Positions 6,431 through 12,534 of a stretch of 13,714 nt of DNA are shown here, in pieces. Each line of letters begins with the position of its first letter. The first letter of the stretch is position 1. The notes below the pieces were generated by a model. It did not search any database. It worked only from the letters and a program-made list of their open reading frames with translations, and was not told where the DNA came from. The stretch comes from Desulfobacterales bacterium (GTDB lineage: Bacteria > Desulfobacterota > Desulfobacteria > Desulfobacterales > ETH-SRB1), in contig JASEIZ010000033.1 in assembly GCA_030017395.1 (NCBI GenBank), positions 1-13,714 on the forward strand. The letters run 5' to 3'. A program made the position numbers and the translations under genes.

Positions 6431-8155
6431 ATGGCAGATGAAATTGTTAAAAATGTGGGCAAATGGGAATGGTCGGAAATGTGGAAAAAGGAAGACTGGT
6501 GGGCTATTTGGCTCGGTTTTGCCATGTTGTTGTTCGGACTTTTTGTTTATCTTAATAACGCGCCGGCTGATTTACATCAGAAAATAGCCAAAGCAAACGG
6601 GATCCTGGCTGCTGAATCAGCCCGAGCGCCGTTTAAAACCGTAGCCTGGCACAAGGCGGTTGATGCAAAGAAGAAGCTCAAGGCCACCAGTTCAGAAGCC
6701 GGCAAAAAAATCACACTGTACACTAAAGGACCGCATGGCTGGAGCAGCAACCCTCTGGACGCCTTTATGATGGGAAAGTCAGACGCTGAAGCAATAAAAG
6801 AGAAAGCACTGGCAAAGTATGAAGCAGCCGAAGCCAAGGCAGCCGCTGCGCTGGAAGCGGCCAAAGCAGCGGAAGCTGCTGCAGGCGATTTTACTAATGA
6901 AACCCTCAACACCGCGGCCGTCACAGCCATTGCTGCGTGGCGGGCTGCGCATGAAAAAGCATCCAAAGCTAAGAAAAAAGCCGGGGCCAAACCGTATAAC
7001 CAGATTCCTTATCTGATCGGTCTGTGTATCTTTCTGGCCATTTTCTTTGGTGTCGGCATGAAGGGCATGGGCAAGCCCACGATCAAATTCATGGTCGGGT
7101 TCGGGTTTGTTTTTCTTATTGCCGTGTTGTCCTTTGCCGCGGGCACGAATGCTACCATGAAAAGTTTGGGCATTGGTTACGCTGCCTGGGCGATTCTATT
7201 CGGCCTGATTATCAGCAATACCGTCGGGACTCCAAAATGGGTGATGCCTGCTGTTCAGACCGAATATTACATTAAAACCGGCCTGGTCATTCTGGGCGCT
7301 GAAATTCTGTTCGGAAAAATCCTCTCCATCGGGGTGCCGGGCATTTTTGTCGCATGGGTAGTTACTCCCATTGTATTGATCAGTACTTACATTTTTGGCC
7401 AGAAAATCGTCAAAATGCCATCAAAAACCCTTAACATAACCATCTCGGCAGACATGTCGGTTTGCGGTGTTTCGGCTGCTATTGCCACTGCCGCTGCCTG
7501 TCGGGCCAAGAAAGAGGAGCTGACGCTGGCTGTCGGCCTGTCTTTGGTCTTTACCTCTATCATGATGATTCTTATGCCGGCGTTTATCAAGGCAGTTGGC
7601 ATGCCCCATGTGCTTGGGGGCGCATGGATGGGCGGAACAATCGATGCTACCGGCGCCGTGGCTGCCGCAGGGGCTTTTCTCGGCGACAAGGCTCTTTATG
7701 TTGCCGCGACGGTGAAAATGATTCAAAATGTTCTTATCGGCGTTATCGCTTTTTGTGTGGCTGTGTATTGGTGCGCCAGGGTAGATTGTGCGCCGGGCGA
7801 GCGAGTAAGCAAGATGGAAATCTGGTACAGATTCCCCAAATTTGTTATCGGTTTTATCGCTGCTTCGATCCTTTTCTCTTTGATAGACCAAGGTATGGGA
7901 AAGGATGTGTCCTATGCGCTTGTGGATCATGGCGCTATTCGGGGTATGTCCAAAATCTTCAGGGGCTGGTTTTTCTGTCTGGCCTTTGTCAGTATTGGAC
8001 TGGCAACGAACTTTCGTGAACTGAAGCACCATTTCGCAGGAGGCAAACCGCTTATCCTCTATGTTTGCGGTCAAACATTCAACCTTATTTTGACCCTGTT
8101 AATGGCATATATCATGTTTTACCTGGTGTTTCCTGAAATCACGGCAAGGATATAA
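6431..8155 (+). CDS. YeiH/UPF0324-family putative anion exporter with N-terminal coiled coil
   Basis: This is a 574-residue inner-membrane protein. Residues about 195-570 carry the YeiH-like core of roughly ten hydrophobic segments and family signatures: YYIKTGLVILGAEILFGKI (280-298), SVCGVSAAIATAAACRAKKEE (343-363, compare SICGxSAI), GGAWMGGTIDATGAVAAAG (396-414) and the AFVSIGLATNFRELK segment (518-532). The family is annotated as putative sulfate exporters, but substrates are mostly unproven. Canonical members are about 340 residues. Here about 190 extra residues precede the core: a membrane helix (23-41), then an Ala/Lys/Glu-rich helical stretch (about 118-185) likely to form a coiled coil outside the membrane. 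AAGGAGGA at 6417-6424 is an ideal Shine-Dalgarno. It is the first gene after the sigma-54 promoter. Confidence 0.85.
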   Translation: MADEIVKNVGKWEWSEMWKKEDWWAIWLGFAMLLFGLFVYLNNAPADLHQKIAKANGILAAESARAPFKTVAWHKAVDAKKKLKATSSEAGKKITLYTKGPHGWSSNPLDAFMMGKSDAEAIKEKALAKYEAAEAKAAAALEAAKAAEAAAGDFTNETLNTAAVTAIAAWRAAHEKASKAKKKAGAKPYNQIPYLIGLCIFLAIFFGVGMKGMGKPTIKFMVGFGFVFLIAVLSFAAGTNATMKSLGIGYAAWAILFGLIISNTVGTPKWVMPAVQTEYYIKTGLVILGAEILFGKILSIGVPGIFVAWVVTPIVLISTYIFGQKIVKMPSKTLNITISADMSVCGVSAAIATAAACRAKKEELTLAVGLSLVFTSIMMILMPAFIKAVGMPHVLGGAWMGGTIDATGAVAAAGAFLGDKALYVAATVKMIQNVLIGVIAFCVAVYWCARVDCAPGERVSKMEIWYRFPKFVIGFIAASILFSLIDQGMGKDVSYALVDHGAIRGMSKIFRGWFFCLAFVSIGLATNFRELKHHFAGGKPLILYVCGQTFNLILTLLMAYIMFYLVFPEITARI

Positions 8156-8179
8156 GCATGGGAGATATGCGGTGTTGCT

Positions 8180-8446
8180 ATGACTATTATGCCCCGTATC
8201 AATCAGAAAACGTCCGATGTTGTAAAACGTCTTGCAGGTCTTCTGGTCTGCATTCTGTTGATCGCTTTGTTTGTGTTCTACATAGGCCCGGCGCTGGAAC
8301 AGACACCGGCGCTGAAGCCTGTTATGCAGGCAATAGATGAAAGAGGCATTGAAGCCAACATGTATTTCTATACGGAGGTGGAAGAATTCTCCGAAGCCAA
8401 CATCAACATGAATAATACAATGGCCTATCCGCCAAGGTCTCCTTAG
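8180..8446 (+). CDS. Small single-pass membrane protein, 88 aa
   Basis: I do not recognise the family. A short basic N-terminus (PRINQKTSDVVKR) precedes one hydrophobic helix at about 18-35 (LAGLLVCILLIALFVFYI), then an acidic tail of about 50 residues probably outside the membrane. It starts 25 bases after the transporter stop, on the same strand, so it is likely co-translated with it and may be an accessory subunit. The chosen ATG gives a positive-inside anchor. A second in-frame ATG three codons later is equally possible. A frame starting at 8158 overlaps it but is Cys/Tyr-rich and unlike a protein. Confidence 0.65.
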   Translation: MTIMPRINQKTSDVVKRLAGLLVCILLIALFVFYIGPALEQTPALKPVMQAIDERGIEANMYFYTEVEEFSEANINMNNTMAYPPRSP

Positions 8447-8456
8447 CATGAAAAAC

Positions 8457-8492
8457 ACCACGGGGGAGCTTGTTTAATCGCGCCCCCGTGGT
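8457..8492 (+). terminator. Strong 10-bp hairpin within the operon
   Basis: ACCACGGGGG (8457-8466) pairs perfectly with CCCCCGTGGT (8483-8492) around a 16-base loop, between the 88-residue and 194-residue genes. No real U-run follows on the plus strand (GTTTGC comes next). It could be a partial terminator, an attenuator or an RNA-processing and stability element that sets the transporter to cytochrome ratio. On the minus strand the hairpin is followed by TTTTT, but no minus-strand gene needs it. Confidence 0.5.
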
Positions 8493-8514
8493 TTGCTACA
8501 ACATAGGAACATTG

Positions 8515-9099
8515 ATGAATTCACAACAGTCAAAAAAAAGACTGATCCTCGAAGATGAAGAGCGTTTTGCCCACGCTGTGTCAGAAAACATCTTTAAAAA
8601 ACCGCAGATTAGTGTATGGATGATCCTTATCCCGATCATCCTTGTTTATCATATGTATCGTTACCAAAAATACGCCAAAGGCCGCAAGTCGTTTGCTGAA
8701 AACTATCTTGATGATCGAAGGCAGGCGCTGGAGGAAGCATACACTTCGTTTGCCGGCAACCGTAAACCTGATTTTGCCAAACTAATTAAGCTGTCCAATG
8801 AACCGGATGGTGCAGCAAAAAAGTATAATGCCTGGCTTGAAACGATAGTGAGTCATTACCAGCATCTGTTTCGTGCCGAAGGGAATAGCTATGATGCGCT
8901 CATTCGATCATCGTATAAGAATCGCACCAATTATCTTATTTTTCTTAACAAACTCAATGACGTTGAAAGGCAGCTCAATGCTGCATTAAAACCCTGTCTT
9001 GAGGAAACGGCTGAAGGCGTTGATGAAATCATCTCTCAAATGGAAAAATATTCCGAAGAGCTTCGAAAAGATCAGGCGACAAAAATATTTTCTGTATGA
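8515..9099 (+). CDS. Membrane-anchored helical protein of unknown function, 194 aa
   Basis: The product has a charged cytoplasmic N-terminus (about 1-32), one hydrophobic helix at about 36-50 (VWMILIPIILVYHMYRY) and a long helical, charged C-terminal region with no Cys or recognisable motif. I do not know the family. The ATG at 8515 has AGGA at 8505-8508, six bases away, so it is preferred over an upstream in-frame start at 8470 that would lie inside the 8457-8492 hairpin. Its place between the transporter and the split-Soret cytochrome suggests an assembly or anchoring partner of the same membrane complex; this is inference from context. Confidence 0.75.
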   Translation: MNSQQSKKRLILEDEERFAHAVSENIFKKPQISVWMILIPIILVYHMYRYQKYAKGRKSFAENYLDDRRQALEEAYTSFAGNRKPDFAKLIKLSNEPDGAAKKYNAWLETIVSHYQHLFRAEGNSYDALIRSSYKNRTNYLIFLNKLNDVERQLNAALKPCLEETAEGVDEIISQMEKYSEELRKDQATKIFSV

Positions 9100-9137
9100 G
9101 TTAAAAACCCAGATATCAAAAAAAAGGAGAAAGCATA

Positions 9138-9236
9138 ATGGATGATCTCGTAAAAAGTCTTGAAATCGTCATGCCGGACTTGATCCGGCATCCAGAACGC
9201 ATTGAATTTACTGGATTCCGGCTTTCGCCGGAATGA
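9138..9236 (+). other. 32-codon upstream reading frame created by the inserted element
   Basis: The good Shine-Dalgarno at 9124-9128 (AGGAG) is followed nine bases later by ATG at 9138. Reading runs through most of the MITE-like element to TGA at 9234-9236, giving a 32-residue peptide (MDDLVKSLEIVMPDLIRH and 14 more). It is out of frame with the cytochrome. It probably marks where translation of the cytochrome began before the insertion rather than being a functional gene. Confidence 0.55.
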
Positions 9237-9273
9237 CGGAAAAGAGAACTTTTCGACTTTTTACGAGTTCATC
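9141..9273. mobile_element. MITE-like element at the cytochrome start codon
   Basis: This is a 133-bp element with no coding capacity for a transposase. The terminal inverted repeats are GATGATCTCGTAAAAAGTC (9141-9159) and its partner at 9255-9273, matching at 18 of 19 positions. Inside are two hairpins: ATGCCGGA (9171-9178) with TCCGGCAT (9184-9191), and ATTCCGGC (9215-9222) with GCCGGAAT (9227-9234). An outer CGTCAT/ATGACG pair and a CCAG/CTGG pair allow the whole unit to fold as a cruciform. ATAATG flanks both sides (9135-9140 and 9274-9279), consistent with a target-site duplication. The inner ATTCC...GGAAT unit resembles in architecture the dispersed ATTCCC...GGGAAT repeats of Neisseria; that is a comparison, not homology. 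Confidence 0.8.
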
Positions 9274-9276
9274 ATA

Positions 9277-10113
9277 ATGAATAAAATTAGCAGAAGAAAA
9301 ATGTTGTTAATAATGGGCGGTTCCCTGGCCGGAACAACCCTTGCCATGGCCGGTTCGGGCATAAGTTTTGCTGAGGATACCCCTCCCCCTGGACCGTTCA
9401 AACTGGCACAAAAACCCTTTTCCTGGACCCCCAAGACGCTGGATCCCAAGGAAATTGCATCTGTAGCTTACCAGGGCTATGCCTACAAAGGTTATGGATG
9501 CGCATTCGGCACTTTCTATTCCATCATCGGACTGATGGGCGAAAAATACGGCAAGCCCTATTCGGAGTTTCCATTCACTATGATGGAAGTTGGGAAAAGC
9601 GGTATCTCCGACTGGGGAACCATCTGCGGAGCGCTTCTGGGATCAGTTTCGGCTTTGTCTTTGTTCTGGGGCAGGAAGGAACGCGATCCCCTTGTGGATC
9701 AGCTGTTCCGCTGGTACGAAACCACTGCTTTTCCTATCTACAAGCCAATGGGCAAGGCAGTCAAATTCGAAGGAAATTTACCCACCAGCCAGAGCGATTC
9801 CGTACTCTGCCACGTATCCGTGAGCAAGTGGGCTTATTCCTCGGGCTTTTCCGCGGCATCCGACCAGCGTAAAGAGCGTTGCGCACGTTTGACCAGCGAT
9901 GTGGCCAGCAAGACCTGGGAAATTATCGAGGCCAAGATGCAGGGTAAGACCATCGCAGGGTTCGGAAAGAGCGATGCAAGAAAAACTTGCGGCGCTTGCC
10001 ACGACAAAGACAAGGAAAGTCCGATCCTCAAGGGAAAGATGGACTGCACTCCCTGTCATTCCGGAGACAAGAACAGCCAAAACAAGTTCAATGACCATCC
10101 TTTGACTAAATAA
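9277..10113 (+). CDS. Split-Soret-type dihaem cytochrome c, Tat-exported
   Basis: This is a 278-residue periplasmic electron-transfer protein. A twin-arginine signal (SRRKMLL at 5-11, hydrophobic core about 11-30, likely cleavage near FAED) fixes the start at 9277. Two CxxCH haem c sites are at 238-242 (CGACH) and 257-261 (CTPCH), both near the C-terminus. The middle carries a cysteine framework of the C_GCAxxG_C_C type: GCAFG with C75, TICGAL with C117, C178 and C202. In Desulfovibrio split-Soret cytochrome c, related features hold haems at one end and an iron-sulfur cluster at the other in a dimer. The physiological role is unsettled. The ATG lacks its own good Shine-Dalgarno because a 133-bp element separates it from AGGAG at 9124-9128; only ACGAG nine bases upstream remains. 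An in-frame TTG at 9202 would add 25 residues before the Tat motif and is less likely. Confidence 0.88.
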   Translation: MNKISRRKMLLIMGGSLAGTTLAMAGSGISFAEDTPPPGPFKLAQKPFSWTPKTLDPKEIASVAYQGYAYKGYGCAFGTFYSIIGLMGEKYGKPYSEFPFTMMEVGKSGISDWGTICGALLGSVSALSLFWGRKERDPLVDQLFRWYETTAFPIYKPMGKAVKFEGNLPTSQSDSVLCHVSVSKWAYSSGFSAASDQRKERCARLTSDVASKTWEIIEAKMQGKTIAGFGKSDARKTCGACHDKDKESPILKGKMDCTPCHSGDKNSQNKFNDHPLTK

Positions 10114-10203
10114 ATGGAGAGCTTTATCCAGAATACGATCGTTGGGAATGCATTAAATTGCTAACTTCATTAAGCGCAGGTTCTTTGTTTATGTTTTTGT
10201 TTC

Positions 10204-10233
10204 TTGACAGAATCTGCGTATTTTGTTAATCAT
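10204..10233 (+). promoter_or_regulatory. Probable sigma-70 promoter of the pyrophosphatase gene
   Basis: A perfect -35 TTGACA (10204-10209) is followed 18 bases later by AATCAT (10228-10233), four of six matches to TATAAT. The next 70 bases are AT-rich and lead to the GGAGG ribosome site of the gene at 10303. The -35 is convincing and the -10 is weak. Confidence 0.45.
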
Positions 10234-10302
10234 CACAAAATTTATTAAAAATAAGGCAAGAGGTGAAGTTAATATTAATTTTGTAATTTTTGGAGGTTTA
10301 AT

Positions 10303-11226
10303 ATGGCAGTTTATATTTTCGGGCATAAAAATCCTGACAGCGATTCCGTGTGTGCTGCTATCGCTCTGGCTGATCTAAAAAACAAGCTTGGTGTGGAGTC
10401 TGTAGCTGCGGTACAGGGGGATCTCAATCCTGAATCAAAGTTTGTTCTGGGAAAATTCGGTGTTAACGCTCCTGAGCTATTAAGCAGCGGCGCCGGCAAG
10501 CAGGTTATTCTTGTTGATCATTCCGACCTTGCTCAGAGCCTGGATGATCTGGCGTCAGCTGAAATACTGGGAATCGTGGATCATCACAAGCTTGGTGATG
10601 TAACCACGCCTAATCCGCTTGAAGCATGGATTTGGCCGGTTGGTTGTACCTGTACGGTGATAAAGTCTATGTATGATTTCTTTGGAGTTGAAATTCCCAA
10701 AGATATCGCTGGGATTATGCTGTGCGCAATTTTGAGCGACACCGTTATCTTCAAATCGGTTACTTGTACAGATAAGGACAAAGAGGCATGCGAAGCCTTG
10801 GCAAAGATCGCCGGTGAATCTGATTTAAAATCCATTGGCATGGCGATGTTCAAGGTAAAATCTGCTATTGAAGGCACTCCTGTCAGAGAATTGGTATTAC
10901 GCGATTATAAAGACTTTAATATGAGCGGAAATAAGGTAGGAATCGGTCAGCTTGAGGTTGTAGACCTGTCTCTTCTGGACGATGTTAAGCCGGCTCTGGT
11001 TGAAGATATCAAAGCCCTTAAAGCAGAAGGAAACAGACACTCTGTCTTTCTGCTGCTGACAGATATCATAAAAGAAGGCACTGAAATGCTGATTATCTCT
11101 GATGATGATTCTGTAGTGGAAAAGGCATTTGGCGTAGCTCCTGCTGGAGGAAAAGTATGGCTGGACGGCGTTATGAGCCGCAAAAAACAGGTTGTTCCCA
11201 ATTTTGAAAAAGCGTTTGCAGGCTAA
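10303..11226 (+). CDS. ppaC: Manganese-dependent inorganic pyrophosphatase (family II)
   Basis: A cytoplasmic enzyme hydrolysing pyrophosphate to phosphate, which pulls forward reactions such as sulfate activation by ATP sulfurylase. The 307 residues are the usual length for the family without CBS inserts. Metal ligands of the DHH domain are visible: GHKNPDSDS (H8, D12, D14), VDHSD (D72), VDHHKLGD (D93, H94, H95) and LSDTVIFKS (D146). The C-terminal DHHA2 domain ends with SRKKQVVPNF (292-301), the substrate-binding SRKKQ signature. GGAGG at 10292-10296 lies six bases before the ATG. It has its own promoter candidate and a terminator at 11255-11293, so it is probably monocistronic and not part of the cytochrome operon. 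Confidence 0.95.
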   Translation: MAVYIFGHKNPDSDSVCAAIALADLKNKLGVESVAAVQGDLNPESKFVLGKFGVNAPELLSSGAGKQVILVDHSDLAQSLDDLASAEILGIVDHHKLGDVTTPNPLEAWIWPVGCTCTVIKSMYDFFGVEIPKDIAGIMLCAILSDTVIFKSVTCTDKDKEACEALAKIAGESDLKSIGMAMFKVKSAIEGTPVRELVLRDYKDFNMSGNKVGIGQLEVVDLSLLDDVKPALVEDIKALKAEGNRHSVFLLLTDIIKEGTEMLIISDDDSVVEKAFGVAPAGGKVWLDGVMSRKKQVVPNFEKAFAG

Positions 11227-11254
11227 ACGATTAGAAACAAAGATTTTTTAAAGA

Positions 11255-11293
11255 AGCCCTGTATGTTTTTGATTTGCATGCAGGGCTTTTTTT
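11255..11293. terminator. Bidirectional rho-independent terminator between ppaC and menG
   Basis: AGCCCTGTATG (11255-11265) pairs with CATGCAGGGCT (11277-11287) as an 11-bp stem with one G-T wobble. TTTTTTT (11287-11293) follows on the plus strand, giving a strong terminator for ppaC. On the minus strand the downstream sequence CTTCTTTAAAAAATC gives a weaker U-tract, so the same hairpin can also end the converging methyltransferase transcript. Confidence 0.85.
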
Positions 11294-12005
11294 ATGGTTT
11301 TTTCTTATATCCAACATATAATATCGCAATCCCAAGCGCCAGTTTTTTCCATCTGACACCTTGAAACCCTGCCTTACGCATTGTTGCGGCAAAGGAATAA
11401 GGGTCTGGAAAACTTTCAACAGAACAGGGAAGGTATTGATATGCCATTAGATTCTTTGAAAACAACGCTCCTATAAGAGGCAGAATTTTCTTAAAATAAA
11501 AATGGTAAAAGGCTGGCAGTAATCCTTTTTTAGGAAAAGCCAATTCAAGAACAAGAAGCATTCCGCCTGTGGTTAACGTTCTATAAAAAACCTGTAAAGC
11601 CGACAATTTGTCAACAATATTCCTGATGCCGAATGCAATTGTAAGCGCATCAAAGGTTTCCTCCTTAAACGGAAGATTCAATGCGTTTCCGGAAAGCAGA
11701 TGAATATTTGAGCCGTCATGTATATCTCTTATTTTGTTTCTGGCAAGCATGAGCATGGATGTTGAAAAATCGATTCCGCAAACCTTTACAGAAGACCCTT
11801 TTTGCCGGATTATTTCAATGGCAACATCGCCGGTTCCACAAGCCACATCAAGCAACAGGCCGCCTGCAGGGACATTTATTTCAGACACCATCATCCTTCT
11901 CCAGTAAACATCCTGCCGGCAGCTTAAAAGACGGTTTAACAGATCATACCTTGGCGCTATTTGATCAAACATTTCCTTTATGAAGGGAATCTCTACTTTC
12001 TTCAT
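11292..12005 (-). CDS. menG: UbiE/MenG family quinone C-methyltransferase
   Basis: An SAM-dependent methyltransferase that converts demethylmenaquinone to menaquinone. Family signatures are in order: FDQIAPRYDLLNRLLS near the N-terminus, the SAM-binding motif I DVACGTGDVA, the acidic loop GIDFSTSML, FDALTIAFGIRN, the LVLELAFPKKG segment and YFKKILPLIGALFSKNLMAYQYLPCSVESFP. The roughly 237-residue length is normal. Since sulfate reducers use menaquinone, menG is preferred to ubiE. The start is either ATG (12005) or TTG two codons earlier (12011). AAGG sits 5 bases before the TTG and 11 before the ATG, so the TTG cannot be excluded. No other quinone biosynthesis gene is in the window. Confidence 0.92.
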   Translation of the reverse strand: MKKVEIPFIKEMFDQIAPRYDLLNRLLSCRQDVYWRRMMVSEINVPAGGLLLDVACGTGDVAIEIIRQKGSSVKVCGIDFSTSMLMLARNKIRDIHDGSNIHLLSGNALNLPFKEETFDALTIAFGIRNIVDKLSALQVFYRTLTTGGMLLVLELAFPKKGLLPAFYHFYFKKILPLIGALFSKNLMAYQYLPCSVESFPDPYSFAATMRKAGFQGVRWKKLALGIAILYVGYKKKP

Positions 12006-12114
12006 TGACAAGCATGCCTTATGTATTATGTTTTTGAATTACAGACCTCGTTAATCTTTGTTGATTAAAGGGAGATTTTTGGGATAATATTCTCCTGTCC
12101 CATTTAGTAGTTAC

Positions 12115-12141
12115 GGTTCAGGGTTCAGAGGTTCAAGGGTT
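12115..12141 (+). repeat. Heptad tandem repeat (GGTTCAG type)
   Basis: GGTTCAG is repeated twice, followed by degenerate units AGGTTCA and AGGGTTG, with a seven-base period. A related array in opposite orientation lies at 12202-12225. Confidence 0.65.
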
Positions 12142-12201
12142 GACAGACTCATGATGCTTGCCTTGTGAAATTGATGGCATAGAAAAAATCGCAACATGAT
12201 T

Positions 12202-12225
12202 AACCTGGAACCCGGAACTGTGAAC
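12202..12225 (-). repeat. Heptad tandem repeat, inverted partner
   Basis: The plus strand reads AACCTGG, AACCCGG, AACTGTG, AAC with a seven-base period. Reverse-complemented it resembles the GGTTCAG array at 12115-12141, so the two could pair as the arms of a hairpin about 110 bases long. Confidence 0.6.
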
Positions 12226-12401
12226 TTTAAAACCCAGACCGACAGACAAGTCCAATTTTTATCCAATTCACTGTGAATAAAGGGCTTAAAGCCTATATAA
12301 AAATATATTTTATATGAGGTCTGGATTAAGTGTATCTATCATATCAAAAAGGCTATGACAACATGAGAGCCGTAAAAATATCAGGTAGCTGTTTACGGCT
12401 T

Positions 12402-12506
12402 GAAACTTGAAATTGGAAAGTAGAAATTGGGAAGAGATGAAACGAGTTTACGAGAACAATACAAAAACATGAAGGCCAAATTTCCATTTTCTAATTTCAA
12501 TGTTTC
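12402..12506. repeat. Long imperfect inverted repeat of heptad units
   Basis: The left arm 12402-12430 (beginning GAAACTTGAAATTGGAAA) and the right arm 12476-12506 (ending AATTTCAATGTTTC) are complementary over about 29-31 bases with a few mismatches and small gaps. Both arms are themselves phased at seven bases. The hairpin loop is about 45 bases. It ends 28 bases before the dnaJ start codon and would be in the dnaJ leader if transcribed. Confidence 0.65.
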
Positions 12507-12534
12507 GTGAACGCTTATAATATCAGGAAGCTAA

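Larger units (their letters stand above)
12006..12534. other. Repeat-rich intergenic spacer between menG and dnaJ
   Basis: There is no gene here. It holds a heptad array pair (12115-12141 and 12202-12225, opposite orientation), a CCAGACC (12234-12240) / GGTCTGG (12318-12324) inverted repeat around an AT-rich dyad, and a long inverted repeat at 12402-12506. The dnaJ promoter must lie here, but I see no clear -35/-10 pair and no CIRCE-type heat-shock operator (TTAGCACTC-N9-GAGTGCTAA). Confidence 0.6.

Noticed and set aside
6577..6990. 137-residue Ala/Ser-rich minus-strand frame
   Set aside because: It is antisense to the Ala-rich coiled-coil region; GCN-rich codons open the opposite frame by composition.
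7421..8074. 217-residue minus-strand frame inside the transporter gene
   Set aside because: It is a shadow of the coding strand; the transporter frame has clear family motifs and membrane segments.
8158..8340. 60-residue frame starting just after the transporter stop
   Set aside because: It is Cys/Tyr-rich with no plausible fold and overlaps the more convincing single-pass membrane protein at 8180.
9141..9273. A CRISPR repeat or tRNA-like structure
   Set aside because: There is a single unit with terminal inverted repeats and flanking duplication, which fits a MITE-like element; there are no spacers or tRNA arms.
12316..12534. Heat-shock CIRCE operator or sigma-32 promoter for dnaJ
   Set aside because: No TTAGCACTC-type dyad and no convincing CTTGAA-N-CCCCAT pair could be found; the CTTGAA words belong to the heptad repeat.
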